DNA of 7,172 nt, from assembly GCA_016866895.1 (NCBI GenBank), contig VGKX01000049.1, positions 1-7,172 on the forward strand, given 5' to 3'. Positions 1 through 5,873 of the stretch are shown here, piece by piece. A program made the position numbers and the translations under genes. The stretch is from Candidatus Parvarchaeota archaeon (GTDB lineage Archaea; Micrarchaeota; Micrarchaeia; Anstonellales; VGKX01). A model generated the notes under the pieces. The model worked only from the letters and a program-made list of their open reading frames with translations. It was not told the DNA's origin and searched no databases. How positions within the stretch are numbered: the stretch's first letter is position 1; every line of letters begins with the position of its first letter.

Positions 1-10
1 TGTGCGCCAT
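1..10 (-). CDS. 5' end of an unidentified gene leaving the left edge
   Basis: On the minus strand an ATG at 10-8 is followed by codons for Ala and His before the window ends. It is preceded by GGGGAGG (minus strand of 19-25) with an 8-nt spacer, one of the best Shine-Dalgarno matches in the window. The ATG lies 22 nt beyond the stop of the 33-488 gene, so it is probably the next cistron of the same operon. Only three codons are visible, so nothing can be said about the product. Confidence rests wholly on the ribosome binding site and the operon spacing. Confidence 0.6.
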
Positions 11-32
11 TCGCCAAACCTCCCCTAACTAA

Positions 33-488
33 TTACTGGGAAGCAATAGTTTCTTTTTCTTCGGATTTTATTTCCCAAGCTTTTTTCTTAACCTGTCCTT
101 TCATGGCAGTTTCTTCAACAGAAACTTGGATAATTGGCCCAGCCATTGCTCTTTCCCCTCTTTCTATCGCCTTAACTCTTTTTATGCACTCATGGTGCAG
201 CCTCATCCTATCCTCTGCCCGCCTATCATGGGCAATCTCTTTATATCCTTCTGCGGCAAGACGGAGCAATTCTGCCGCCTGCCTGTATTTTTCCTTCGCC
301 ACGTCATCTGGGGTGCCCTTATCATCAGCTTCCTTTATGAGGTCATTTGCCGTTTTAGTCAAGTCCTTTGCACTCTCGTAAGCTGTCTTATTTCTAAGTC
401 TCTCAATTTCAGTGTCTTTATTCACTAAACTGATAGCAACTGCGCTGTTTTGTGTCACTTTCAAGTCAGTTATCTTTTGTTTTATCAT
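33..488 (-). CDS. Small helical protein with MIT/TPR-like hairpin, function unknown
   Basis: This is a 151-aa soluble protein with no signal peptide or membrane segment. Residues about 25-112 are strongly helical and charged. Residues 64-110 (from AKEKYRQAAELLRLAAEGYK onward) show the alternating Ala/Leu spacing of a TPR- or MIT-like helical hairpin; such domains are protein-interaction modules, and MIT domains occur at the N-terminus of archaeal Vps4-type AAA ATPases. The tail (about 116-151) begins with a short hydrophobic strand-like stretch (GPIIQVSVEET) and ends in a Lys/Glu-rich segment. No enzymatic motif is seen. The ATG at 488 has an SD (GGTGAG, minus strand of 492-497) four nt upstream (spacer a-a-t-a if counted from the G). 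It lies 40 nt after the stop of the 529-1218 gene, so the two are probably cotranscribed. The MIT resemblance is a by-eye impression; a plain coiled coil is the main alternative. Confidence 0.8.
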   Translation of the reverse strand: MIKQKITDLKVTQNSAVAISLVNKDTEIERLRNKTAYESAKDLTKTANDLIKEADDKGTPDDVAKEKYRQAAELLRLAAEGYKEIAHDRRAEDRMRLHHECIKRVKAIERGERAMAGPIIQVSVEETAMKGQVKKKAWEIKSEEKETIASQ

Positions 489-528
489 ATTCTCACCCTA
501 TGGCTATTCTTTTCCATATGCATTTTAT

Positions 529-1218
529 CTACTCGCAAATGCCCCCTGAGTGCGTTCTGACAGAAAGCCCTGAATATAGCTTGGCCCAGGTTGCCGCCTC
601 ATTTTTCATTTTTTTAATGCCTGCAATCCTTTCACTGTCAATGCCTGCGCCGACACTTGAAAAACTCCCATCCTCAAGCAACTCTACTATTTTTAGGCAC
701 AGTTCATAGTATTTCTCCATTCTCTTGTATCCCCTGTGTGCCAGATGGTCGTGGTTGAGAAGAACCCAGATATTGCAGCTTTCGCCCCGTATCCTTGCTG
801 CTGTTTCAAATTCCCCAAGCGCCCTTGTCAGCATGCCTGCAATCTGACTTTTTGAGTAATCACCATACGGCTGTGTCTTTATGCCAAGGCATTTCTTTGC
901 TTTCTGGTGGATATTATGGCCCAAGGCAGAGTGGGTTTTTGATTCATTTTTGTAAACCTGCGCCATCTGTGTAAGCAAGCTTTTTTGGACAACAGGGTTC
1001 CTGTTGTGCTTGAGCGCTACTTTAAGCCACTTTACGCTTTTTCCAAAAGAGCCGCGCATCTCAAGGCTGTATGAAAGCTTCTTGCTTTCAAAAATTATCC
1101 TCTCTTCCCTGCAAAGGGTTTTATTGAAAAAATGGCTTGCCCTCCTTGTGTTTATCAGGCACGCTGCTGAGACATTTTTTATGGTGCCTGCTAGGTATTG
1201 GAAATTTTTTTGCTTCAT
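529..1218 (-). CDS. Helical TPR-like protein, function unknown (start revised)
   Basis: I read this as 229 aa from the ATG at 1218. The frame stays open upstream to an ATG at 1389 (286 aa), but a TATA box at 1260-1268 and a purine-rich GGGGGAAGG before the ATG at 1218 place the start there. The extra 57 residues are rich in Cys, His and Trp, unlike the rest. They would also leave only 18 bp to the divergent gene at 1408. The protein is basic and mostly helical without a membrane segment. Residues 46-90 (KKLSYSLEMRGSFGKSVKWL and what follows) and 125-183 look like degenerate TPR-type helix pairs, with A-x-x-F-x-x-A-A at 135-141. A Ser/Gly-rich loop at 184-193 separates a last helix. It has the same general character as the proteins at 2994-3614, 3720-4841 and 5069-5653. 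No catalytic motif is evident. It probably heads an operon with the 33-488 gene. Confidence 0.75.
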   Translation of the reverse strand: MKQKNFQYLAGTIKNVSAACLINTRRASHFFNKTLCREERIIFESKKLSYSLEMRGSFGKSVKWLKVALKHNRNPVVQKSLLTQMAQVYKNESKTHSALGHNIHQKAKKCLGIKTQPYGDYSKSQIAGMLTRALGEFETAARIRGESCNIWVLLNHDHLAHRGYKRMEKYYELCLKIVELLEDGSFSSVGAGIDSERIAGIKKMKNEAATWAKLYSGLSVRTHSGGICE

Positions 1219-1259
1219 GGCCTTCCCCCTGAATTTGTGACAAAATAGCTCAATTTGTG

Positions 1260-1268
1260 TATTTAAAT
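1260..1268 (-). promoter_or_regulatory. TATA box for the 529-1218 gene
   Basis: The minus strand reads aacaaag-ATTTAAATA, a close match to the archaeal TATA consensus with a purine/A-rich stretch upstream that could serve as the TFB-recognition element. Transcription would start about 26 nt downstream, near 1238, giving a leader of about 20 nt that holds the purine-rich site before the ATG at 1218. Confidence 0.6.
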
Positions 1269-1377
1269 CTTTGTTCCATGCCGCAATATGGCACCTTGCA
1301 ACCCAGGTCTTGTGGAGTGCCATTTTCTTATTAGCCGCCAAAACCTTGCAAGCATTTTTCTCTTTGCCAATTTCAGG

Positions 1378-1387
1378 TATTATAAAC
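1378..1387 (+). promoter_or_regulatory. TATA box for the 1408-1809 gene
   Basis: TATTATAAAC is centred about 26 nt before the ATG at 1408, which is the distance expected if transcription starts at or next to the start codon. This implies a leaderless or nearly leaderless mRNA; only a weak AGGT lies between. The box sits where the over-extended minus-strand frame would begin, which further argues against that longer start. Confidence 0.5.
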
Positions 1388-1407
1388 ATTTCCGGAAAAA
1401 TTAGGTC

Positions 1408-1809
1408 ATGGGAGAGACTGCCCGCAATTCAAAAGTTCATGGCCCAAGCCTGCCTTCAAGTTTATTTTCCAGGCTTACGGCAAAGTTTGCATATAGCTGC
1501 GCCCTGGCCGTGCTCTCTCTTTTGGTCGTAGCCTTGGGCTGGAAAGACCAGTACCTGGTTTTTGCCCTTCTTCTGGCAATTGGCGCAGGTTTTATTTATG
1601 TTGGAAAGAGCAGGAATGAAACCATCCTGTTTGCGCTTTATGGCCTTTGGGGGGCATCGGCAGAGGCAATTGCAATCTGGCTTGGCGGCTGGAACTATTC
1701 AAACCCGTTATTTTTTGGCATTCCGCTATGGCTCCCCATTCTTTGGGGAATTGCAGCATGTTTTGTCCTTAGGGTAAAAGAGCAGCTTGACGCACTGCTT
1801 GAAACGTAA
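1408..1809 (+). CDS. Small four-helix membrane protein, DUF2878/CruF-like motif
   Basis: This is a 133-aa integral membrane protein with hydrophobic segments at about 26-44, 48-66, 72-93 and 102-121, a basic N-terminal tail and a short acidic C-terminus. The most distinctive part is the pair GGWNYSNP (93-100) and GIPLWLPILWGIAA (104-117). Small multi-helix proteins such as DUF2878 and the carotenoid hydratase CruF/lycopene-cyclase-like group carry a comparable W-x-Y ... PLW-x-x-x-x-W arrangement near the C-terminus. The resemblance is from memory and does not establish an activity; 133 aa is about half the length of CruF enzymes. It is the only gene on this strand before the helicase, is divergent from the 529-1218 gene and converges on purM with 29 nt between stop codons. 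The ATG at 1408 is the first in frame, has no strong SD and fits leaderless translation. Confidence 0.8.
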   Translation: MGETARNSKVHGPSLPSSLFSRLTAKFAYSCALAVLSLLVVALGWKDQYLVFALLLAIGAGFIYVGKSRNETILFALYGLWGASAEAIAIWLGGWNYSNPLFFGIPLWLPILWGIAACFVLRVKEQLDALLET

Positions 1810-1838
1810 AGCCCAGGGGTTGCGTTATTCCGTCCGTA

Positions 1839-2954
1839 TCAAAGAAGGGAAATCTTTTTGCCATCCTTTTGCAGCGTGACGTCATGGCCTGCAACAACCT
1901 CGCCTATCTGGCCTGCCTCAATGCCGTGCTTTTTTGCAATCTCAATAATTCTTGAAAGTTCGGATTGGGGACAGGCGACAACCATTCCAACTCCCATGTT
2001 AAATGTCCTGTGCATTTCGTAATCAGACTGGACTGTTTTTGCAATCTCCTCAAACTCTGCCTGCGGCTTTGGCATGTTGTCAAGTAAAAATCCCACGCCT
2101 GCATGTTTGCCTATCCTTGAAAGCTTTGAGAAAGCCCCTCCAGTTATGTGCGCAATGCCGTGCACCTGGCCGAACTTGAGCATCTCAAGTGCAGCCTCGC
2201 TGTAGATTTTTGTTGGGGCAAGCATTGTTTTACCCCACTTTCCCTCATCAAGAACCCTTCTTGCAAGCGTAAAGCCATTTGAGTGCAGCCCGCTTGAGCG
2301 CAATCCTACAAGCGCATCCCCGACTTTCATGTCCTTGCCTGTCAATTCCCTTTCAATTATCCCAACGCAGGTGACTGCAAGGTCAAAAGGCCTTTCCCCG
2401 CCTTTGATTATGTCTGGCATTATGGCAGTCTCTCCGCCGATTAGCGCCACTTTGGACTGCCTGCAACCCTCAACTAGCCCCTTTACAACTTCCAAAATAA
2501 GCTCCTCATCAGCCTTGGCTAGCGCCAGATAGTCTGTGGCAACAATGGGCCTTGAGCCAATGCAGACAAGGTCATTGACATTCATGGCAACAGCATCAAT
2601 GCCCACGGTGTCATAAATACCGCGGCTTTGGGCAACAAGAACCTTTGTCCCAACTCCGTCTGTATGCATTGTAAAAGTAGCACCAGCACCTTGACCAAAA
2701 CCGCTTGCCGTTTTTCCAGGTGCCATACTAGTTGTGCCGGCTCTATTTTCAATAACCCCGGTCTTTCCAGGATACCTAAATAAGCCTGCGTAATGCCCGG
2801 CTAGAGGAATGGAATACTCATTTGATGTTGTTAAAATAAGCTTATTTACCTGGTCCTGGATGCCTTTTACTTTTTTTACATCAACGCCGGCAGACGAATA
2901 GGAAATCCCGCCTTCAGCACCACTTTTGGCACTTGGCGCACTCTTTTTTGCCAT
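1839..2954 (-). CDS. purM: Phosphoribosylformylglycinamidine cyclo-ligase (AIR synthetase)
   Basis: PurM closes the imidazole ring of FGAM with ATP to give 5-aminoimidazole ribonucleotide, the fifth step of de novo purine synthesis, in the cytoplasm. From the ATG at 2954 it is 371 aa. The family motifs appear in order: YSSAGVD (19-25), HTDGVGTK (97-104), TVGIDAVAMNVNDL (116-129), IGGETAIMP (172-180), GLRSSGLHSNGF (217-228), AHITGGAFSKLSR (268-280) and FNMGVGM (318-324). Two things are odd. The first 18 residues are a Lys/Ser/Ala/Gly-rich tail before the usual beginning. Residues 71-93 are a Gly/Ser/Thr-rich insert just before TDGVGTK, where the family normally has a short connection. The frame also has a GTG at 2969, five codons upstream, but a TATA box at 2976-2985 lies too close for it and predicts transcription starting at the ATG, so I favour a leaderless ATG start. 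No other pur gene is adjacent, so it seems to be transcribed alone. Confidence 0.97.
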   Translation of the reverse strand: MAKKSAPSAKSGAEGGISYSSAGVDVKKVKGIQDQVNKLILTTSNEYSIPLAGHYAGLFRYPGKTGVIENRAGTTSMAPGKTASGFGQGAGATFTMHTDGVGTKVLVAQSRGIYDTVGIDAVAMNVNDLVCIGSRPIVATDYLALAKADEELILEVVKGLVEGCRQSKVALIGGETAIMPDIIKGGERPFDLAVTCVGIIERELTGKDMKVGDALVGLRSSGLHSNGFTLARRVLDEGKWGKTMLAPTKIYSEAALEMLKFGQVHGIAHITGGAFSKLSRIGKHAGVGFLLDNMPKPQAEFEEIAKTVQSDYEMHRTFNMGVGMVVACPQSELSRIIEIAKKHGIEAGQIGEVVAGHDVTLQKDGKKISLL

Positions 2955-2975
2955 GCCAGTATTTGGCACGCCTTG

Positions 2976-2985
2976 ATTTTAAAAT
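2976..2985 (-). promoter_or_regulatory. TATA box for purM
   Basis: ATTTTAAAAT, a perfect palindrome, is centred about 27 nt before the purM ATG at 2954. It lies in the 39-bp gap after the stop of the 2994-3614 gene. No SD precedes the ATG, so the arrangement predicts a leaderless purM mRNA independent of the upstream gene. Confidence 0.55.
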
Positions 2986-2993
2986 GTGCACCA

Positions 2994-3614
2994 TCATGCG
3001 GCTTTCTTCAGCTTGACTGCATGAGAATTTATGTCCGCATATATCATGTTTTTCAGGATTGCAAGTTCCTTAATAAATACGCGTGACATCTTGCTTCTTG
3101 CAGTCTCATTGATTTTGTCTATCATGCGTATTGCCGCTTTTCCATTTTCTGCCATCAGGTCATGAAGTCCATTGTCCCTGTACCTTACGTGCGACTCCTT
3201 TATGCATCTTATTGTGCCTCTGTTATCTTTGGCATCAAAGTAGTTTTCGTAGGCTTTTTGCATCAGTTGTGCCCCTCTCTGCCCGTATGCAAGCAAGGCA
3301 GCTTCCTCGTAAAACATGGCAATTTTTGTGTGCAGAGCCATTCTTCCCGCCTTATGCTTGAAATTTATGAGCTTTGCCTCAAACTCCTTTGCGCGCCTCT
3401 CAATTGCCTCCGACCACTGCCAATCATCCATCTCGTATTTTTTCATTGCCCTGTTGATTCTTATGTTTGTAAAAGCCACCACCATTCGCCTTCTAATTTT
3501 ATTTACAACACCAAGCGTTGTGAGTTTTTGAAATGGTGCCGTTCCTGCTATCTTCTGCCCAAGGTTGCTTGTCGCAATTTTTTCAGCAATTGTCGTCTTG
3601 AATATATTATTCAT
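2994..3614 (-). CDS. Basic helical TPR-like protein, function unknown
   Basis: This is a 206-aa soluble, basic protein that I do not recognise. The N-terminal 60 residues are Lys/Arg/Thr-rich with a short hydrophobic stretch (VVAFTNI, 45-51), too short for a membrane helix. An aromatic patch, DDWQW (63-67), leads into a long helical region. Residues 93-145 (LHTKIAMFYEEAALLAY, then LMQKAYENYFDAKDN) have the Ala/Tyr/Phe spacing of one or two TPR-like helix pairs, and 150-203 is a further helical bundle. The start is firm: ATG at 3614 with GAGGTG (minus strand of 3620-3625) five nt upstream. It sits between purM and the larger helical protein at 3720-4841, with promoters on both sides, so it is probably monocistronic. 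A role as adaptor or scaffold is inference from the fold alone. Confidence 0.85.
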   Translation of the reverse strand: MNNIFKTTIAEKIATSNLGQKIAGTAPFQKLTTLGVVNKIRRRMVVAFTNIRINRAMKKYEMDDWQWSEAIERRAKEFEAKLINFKHKAGRMALHTKIAMFYEEAALLAYGQRGAQLMQKAYENYFDAKDNRGTIRCIKESHVRYRDNGLHDLMAENGKAAIRMIDKINETARSKMSRVFIKELAILKNMIYADINSHAVKLKKAA

Positions 3615-3686
3615 TCCCCCACCTCAAACAAGCCAGATAAATCACTCTGGCCATTGAAATTCCATCTTATACTCTATTTCTACCAC

Positions 3687-3695
3687 TTTATATTT
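3687..3695 (-). promoter_or_regulatory. Candidate TATA box for the 2994-3614 gene
   Basis: The minus strand reads AAATATAAA here, predicting a start near 3665 and a leader of about 50 nt. A second, weaker candidate (GTATAAGA, minus strand of 3665-3672) would give a leader of about 27 nt, closer to those of the neighbouring helical-protein genes. Which of the two is used cannot be decided by eye. Confidence 0.45.
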
Positions 3696-3719
3696 ATTAA
3701 CTTTTGCTTCTTGCCAAAA

Positions 3720-4841
3720 TCAAGCCTGACCAACTGCCGTCTCATCAACAATCCCGTCCCCACCTGGCCTTTCGATTCGCCCGCTGGAATCGTCAAATAA
3801 GATCTTTTTTGGCACTGCCGCAAGCAGCCTTTTGCGCTGCGCCTCCATCTGTTTCCTGTGCTCTTCCTCTATTTTCTTAAGTGCTGCCTTCGCCCTAAGC
3901 TTTAGGCCCTTTTTCATCCCATCGCTTCTTGCCGCAAGTACAACTGCAGCCTTATATTGCTCCTTTTGCTCGCCATTCAGGCGCTTTAGAAGCTTTTCAT
4001 CAGTTATTTTTACGCCAAATCTCTCAACAATCTCAAAGGCCATCTTGTAAAGCCTCTTGTCAACTATGTCAAGCATGTGTATGAGCCGCTCGTTTGAGAA
4101 AATCCTTCGTTTTAGCAAGTCAGTCCTCCACTCTTTGTAGCTTTCCGCTGCCTTTATCATGTTTTCAACAACTGCCTTAAGCCTTGTTTTTGTGACCTTT
4201 ACCCTATACCTGTCTACCATGTTCAGCGAATCTATTATGTACTCCTCAGCCTTTGCATTCAAAGATGCGAATTCCTCGTTTGTAAGGCCAGAGCCTGGCT
4301 TTGCGCAAAGCTGCACATACCTTTCCGCAAACTCAAGCTTGTGGTTAATCATCTGGGGGAATCTCTCCTTCATGCTAGATTCAAAAATCAGATGTTGTGC
4401 CTGGTCATCAAACTCAAGTGCACGCTGCACCTGGCCTGCAATAAGCGCTTCTCTTGCAGCAGAAGTGTATAGCTGTGATGCCTTAACTCCAGAAAGCAGG
4501 TCTGCGGCACTGGAAAATAGCAGCTTTGCATACTTGTGATTACCACGTTGCGCCAATGCCTGTGCATGTGTTTCATACAGGTGCGCTGTCTCCTCTTCGC
4601 TTAGGTTTTCAGTCATCCTAAGTGCGCTTACATTGGATTTTGCCTTTGCGTACTCTTTTCTTTCTGCCCACTTCGCAGGCAATTTGTTTATCAATTCTTT
4701 AAAATATGTAAAGTAGATTTTCCTTGCACTTAGCTTTGAGGCAGTCTCCATTTTCTTAAATGCTGTTGGAGCATCAACAATTTTCTGTGGTTTTCTGTGT
4801 GGGGCATTTGTCATTTGAGCATTTTGCATTTGTTGCACCAT
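3720..4841 (-). CDS. Large helical protein with two TPR-like repeats
   Basis: This 373-aa protein is almost wholly helical, without signal peptide or membrane segment. A Gln/Asn/Met-rich N-terminal tail (1-20) is followed by a basic helical region (27-70). Two TPR-like helix pairs follow at about 85-116 (ETHAQALAQRGNHKYAKLLF) and 122-153 (containing YTSAAREALIAGQ). A long helical, Lys/Arg-rich part (163-345) ends in a coiled-coil-like stretch (318-341), and the last 25 residues are an acidic, Gly-rich, probably disordered tail. The TPR pair aligns with residues 71-130 of the protein at 5069-5653 with about one indel, sharing A-x-x-L-x-x-x-G and Y-x-x-A-A-R-x-A-x-x-A-G. The ATG at 4841 has GGAGG (minus strand of 4851-4855) nine nt upstream, and a clear TATA box at 4891-4902. 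TPR domains bind other proteins; the partner is unknown and no enzyme motif is seen. Confidence 0.9.
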   Translation of the reverse strand: MVQQMQNAQMTNAPHRKPQKIVDAPTAFKKMETASKLSARKIYFTYFKELINKLPAKWAERKEYAKAKSNVSALRMTENLSEEETAHLYETHAQALAQRGNHKYAKLLFSSAADLLSGVKASQLYTSAAREALIAGQVQRALEFDDQAQHLIFESSMKERFPQMINHKLEFAERYVQLCAKPGSGLTNEEFASLNAKAEEYIIDSLNMVDRYRVKVTKTRLKAVVENMIKAAESYKEWRTDLLKRRIFSNERLIHMLDIVDKRLYKMAFEIVERFGVKITDEKLLKRLNGEQKEQYKAAVVLAARSDGMKKGLKLRAKAALKKIEEEHRKQMEAQRKRLLAAVPKKILFDDSSGRIERPGGDGIVDETAVGQA

Positions 4842-4890
4842 GTGGCATCGCCTCCATTATGTAAAATACCTGCAGGCTGTGTTTCACACT

Positions 4891-4902
4891 AATATATATT
4901 TT
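4891..4902 (-). promoter_or_regulatory. TATA box for the 3720-4841 gene
   Basis: The minus strand reads gtggta-AAATATATATT, a strong archaeal TATA box with a purine-containing element upstream. A start near 4870 would give a leader of about 29 nt containing the GGAGG at 4851-4855. Two short dyads lie between box and expected start: GTGT-ttc-ACAC at 4879-4889 and the perfect 8-bp palindrome CCTGCAGG at 4869-4876. Confidence 0.65.
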
Positions 4903-4920
4903 ACCACAACTTGTATATAA

Positions 4921-4940
4921 AGCTATGTCCAGCTATGCAT
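4921..4940. repeat. Tandem 10-bp-spaced direct repeat AGCTATG
   Basis: AGCTATG occurs at 4921-4927 and again at 4931-4937, so the two copies are exactly one helical turn apart. The repeat lies in the 227-bp gap upstream of the 3720-4841 gene, just upstream of its TATA box. Two more TATA-like strings lie close by (TATATAAAG at about 4914-4922 and TTTATAAAT at 4962-4970). The spacing is what a dimeric regulator would use, but a 7-bp repeat in A/T-rich DNA can occur by chance. Nothing else gene-like was seen in 4842-5068. Confidence 0.35.
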
Positions 4941-5068
4941 CTTACGACTCTTTGGCATAGGTTTATAAATGTGTCTAAAAGTAGATGAAAATGTAAACTA
5001 CCGGATTTGTCTATTCTCTTCTTTGAGATGCAATTGTCTTTCTTGCTTTATTTTTGGCTCTATGCATG

Positions 5069-5653
5069 TCAGGCTATTTCCTTTTTAATCGCCTCTACTT
5101 TAATTTCAAGCTCCATCTTCTTTCTTAGCATATATACGTCTTTTTTCTTTTCAGGAAGCTTTTCAATCCATTCGATCGCTTTTGTGTAATTCTCAACTGC
5201 GCTTTTAAGTTGGGTTATTTTAAGTTGAGCTATTCTTTCTGGCAAATCCACATGTTTTTCATAGTGCCGTGCCGCTTTTTCAAAATATTTGCCGGCATCC
5301 TCGTATAATCCTGCGGTTTCCGCATTTCTTGCTGCTCGCGCATAGTGGTCTGCCTTTACTTTATCACCATTCTCAAGATATGCTATTTCCGCCCAACATT
5401 CGCTTGCAGCTTTAAATTTACCTTTATTTTCCAGTTTTATAGCCCTGTTATGCAGAAAATTCTTTACCTCTTCCTCTCCTGCTTTTTTAAACATTTTTGT
5501 GAAAAATCCATTTTCTTTTCCTGCCCTATATCCAAGCCAAAATGCATTGAGCCCAAATCTGCTCACTGCCCATTCGTTTGATTTCAAGTTAAAATGAAAC
5601 TTTATTTTCCTGACAGCTGAAATTTTTTCCGCCTTGGCAGTCATATAGCTCAT
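5069..5653 (-). CDS. TPR-like helical repeat protein, function unknown
   Basis: This 194-aa soluble protein has the clearest TPR-like character in the window. After a basic, aromatic-containing N-terminus (15-45) come helix pairs at about 64-94 (HNRAIKLENKGKFKAASECW) and 101-132 (HYARAARNAETAGLYEDAGK, then YFEKAARHYEK), each with the Ala/Gly/Ala spacing of TPR units. A third pair lies at about 143-165 (KSAVENYTKAIEWIEKLPEK), and a charged coiled-coil-like C-terminus (168-194) ends the protein. The arrangement recalls SNAP/TPR-type adaptors, which only suggests protein binding. The first two pairs align with those of the 3720-4841 protein, so the two genes probably arose by duplication. The ATG at 5653 is supported by AAGGAGATG (minus strand of 5659-5667); another ATG three codons further in is less well placed. 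It is followed by a 227-bp gap with its own promoter, so it is probably monocistronic. Confidence 0.88.
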   Translation of the reverse strand: MSYMTAKAEKISAVRKIKFHFNLKSNEWAVSRFGLNAFWLGYRAGKENGFFTKMFKKAGEEEVKNFLHNRAIKLENKGKFKAASECWAEIAYLENGDKVKADHYARAARNAETAGLYEDAGKYFEKAARHYEKHVDLPERIAQLKITQLKSAVENYTKAIEWIEKLPEKKKDVYMLRKKMELEIKVEAIKKEIA

Positions 5654-5695
5654 GGTTTCATCTCCTTTTGAATTTTTTTCCTTCCATTTACACCT

Positions 5696-5703
5696 TATTT
5701 ATA
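5696..5703 (-). promoter_or_regulatory. TATA box for the 5069-5653 gene
   Basis: The minus strand reads gtgg-TATAAATA, predicting a start near 5674 and a leader of about 20 nt that contains the SD at 5659-5667. A second A/T element at 5711-5722 (TTTTATATATTT on the minus strand, AAATATATAAAA on the plus strand) could serve either direction. Confidence 0.55.
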
Positions 5704-5831
5704 CCACAGGAAATATATAAAACCAGCGCAAAACCTGCATTGGTCGTGGTTTTATTAACTGACACCGCTTTCCCGCCTTTCTTGTACATTCAATTTTTTT
5801 GCAAAACTGCGCGTCAAAGATCTGTTTTCAA

Positions 5832-5869
5832 AAGAAGCGTTTCTTCGAGTTGATGCCTGGGTCTCCCAG
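5832..5869 (+). other. Two adjacent short hairpins upstream of the helicase gene
   Basis: AAGAA-gcgt-TTCTT (5832-5845) and CTGGG-tct-CCCAG (5857-5869) are two perfect 5-bp inverted repeats 11 bp apart. They lie in the 252-bp divergent gap, just before the weak TATA-like element of the helicase gene. They would be part of an mRNA leader only if transcription starts at the TATA-like element at 5711-5722. No T-run follows, so a terminator is unlikely. The rest of 5654-5905 shows promoters only, with no RNA gene or credible small reading frame. Confidence 0.3.
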
Positions 5870-5873
5870 TCTG

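Noticed and set aside
1271..1531. Plus-strand open frame of 86 codons overlapping the start of the membrane-protein gene
   Set aside because: The 1408-1809 frame has coherent membrane helices and a well-spaced TATA box; this one has neither.
1855..1859. T-run as a terminator for the 1408-1809 gene
   Set aside because: Only five T residues, inside the purM coding end and with no hairpin before them. Too weak to call.
3162..3800. Plus-strand open frame of 212 codons opposite the helical-protein gene 2994-3614
   Set aside because: The translation is Cys/Phe/Ser-rich with no domain character and no SD. It runs through the promoter and the end of two well-supported minus-strand genes.
4159..4539. 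Plus-strand open frame of 126 codons opposite the 3720-4841 gene
   Set aside because: It is antisense to the TPR-like core, with no promoter or SD, and its Ser/Cys/Phe-rich composition is typical of a shadow frame.
4977..5003. Possible small hairpin or C/D-box RNA (GTAG...CTAC, ATGAAAATG) in the gap 4842-5068
   Set aside because: The stem is only four bp, and no correct C box (RTGATGA) and D box (CTGA) pair in the right order was found.
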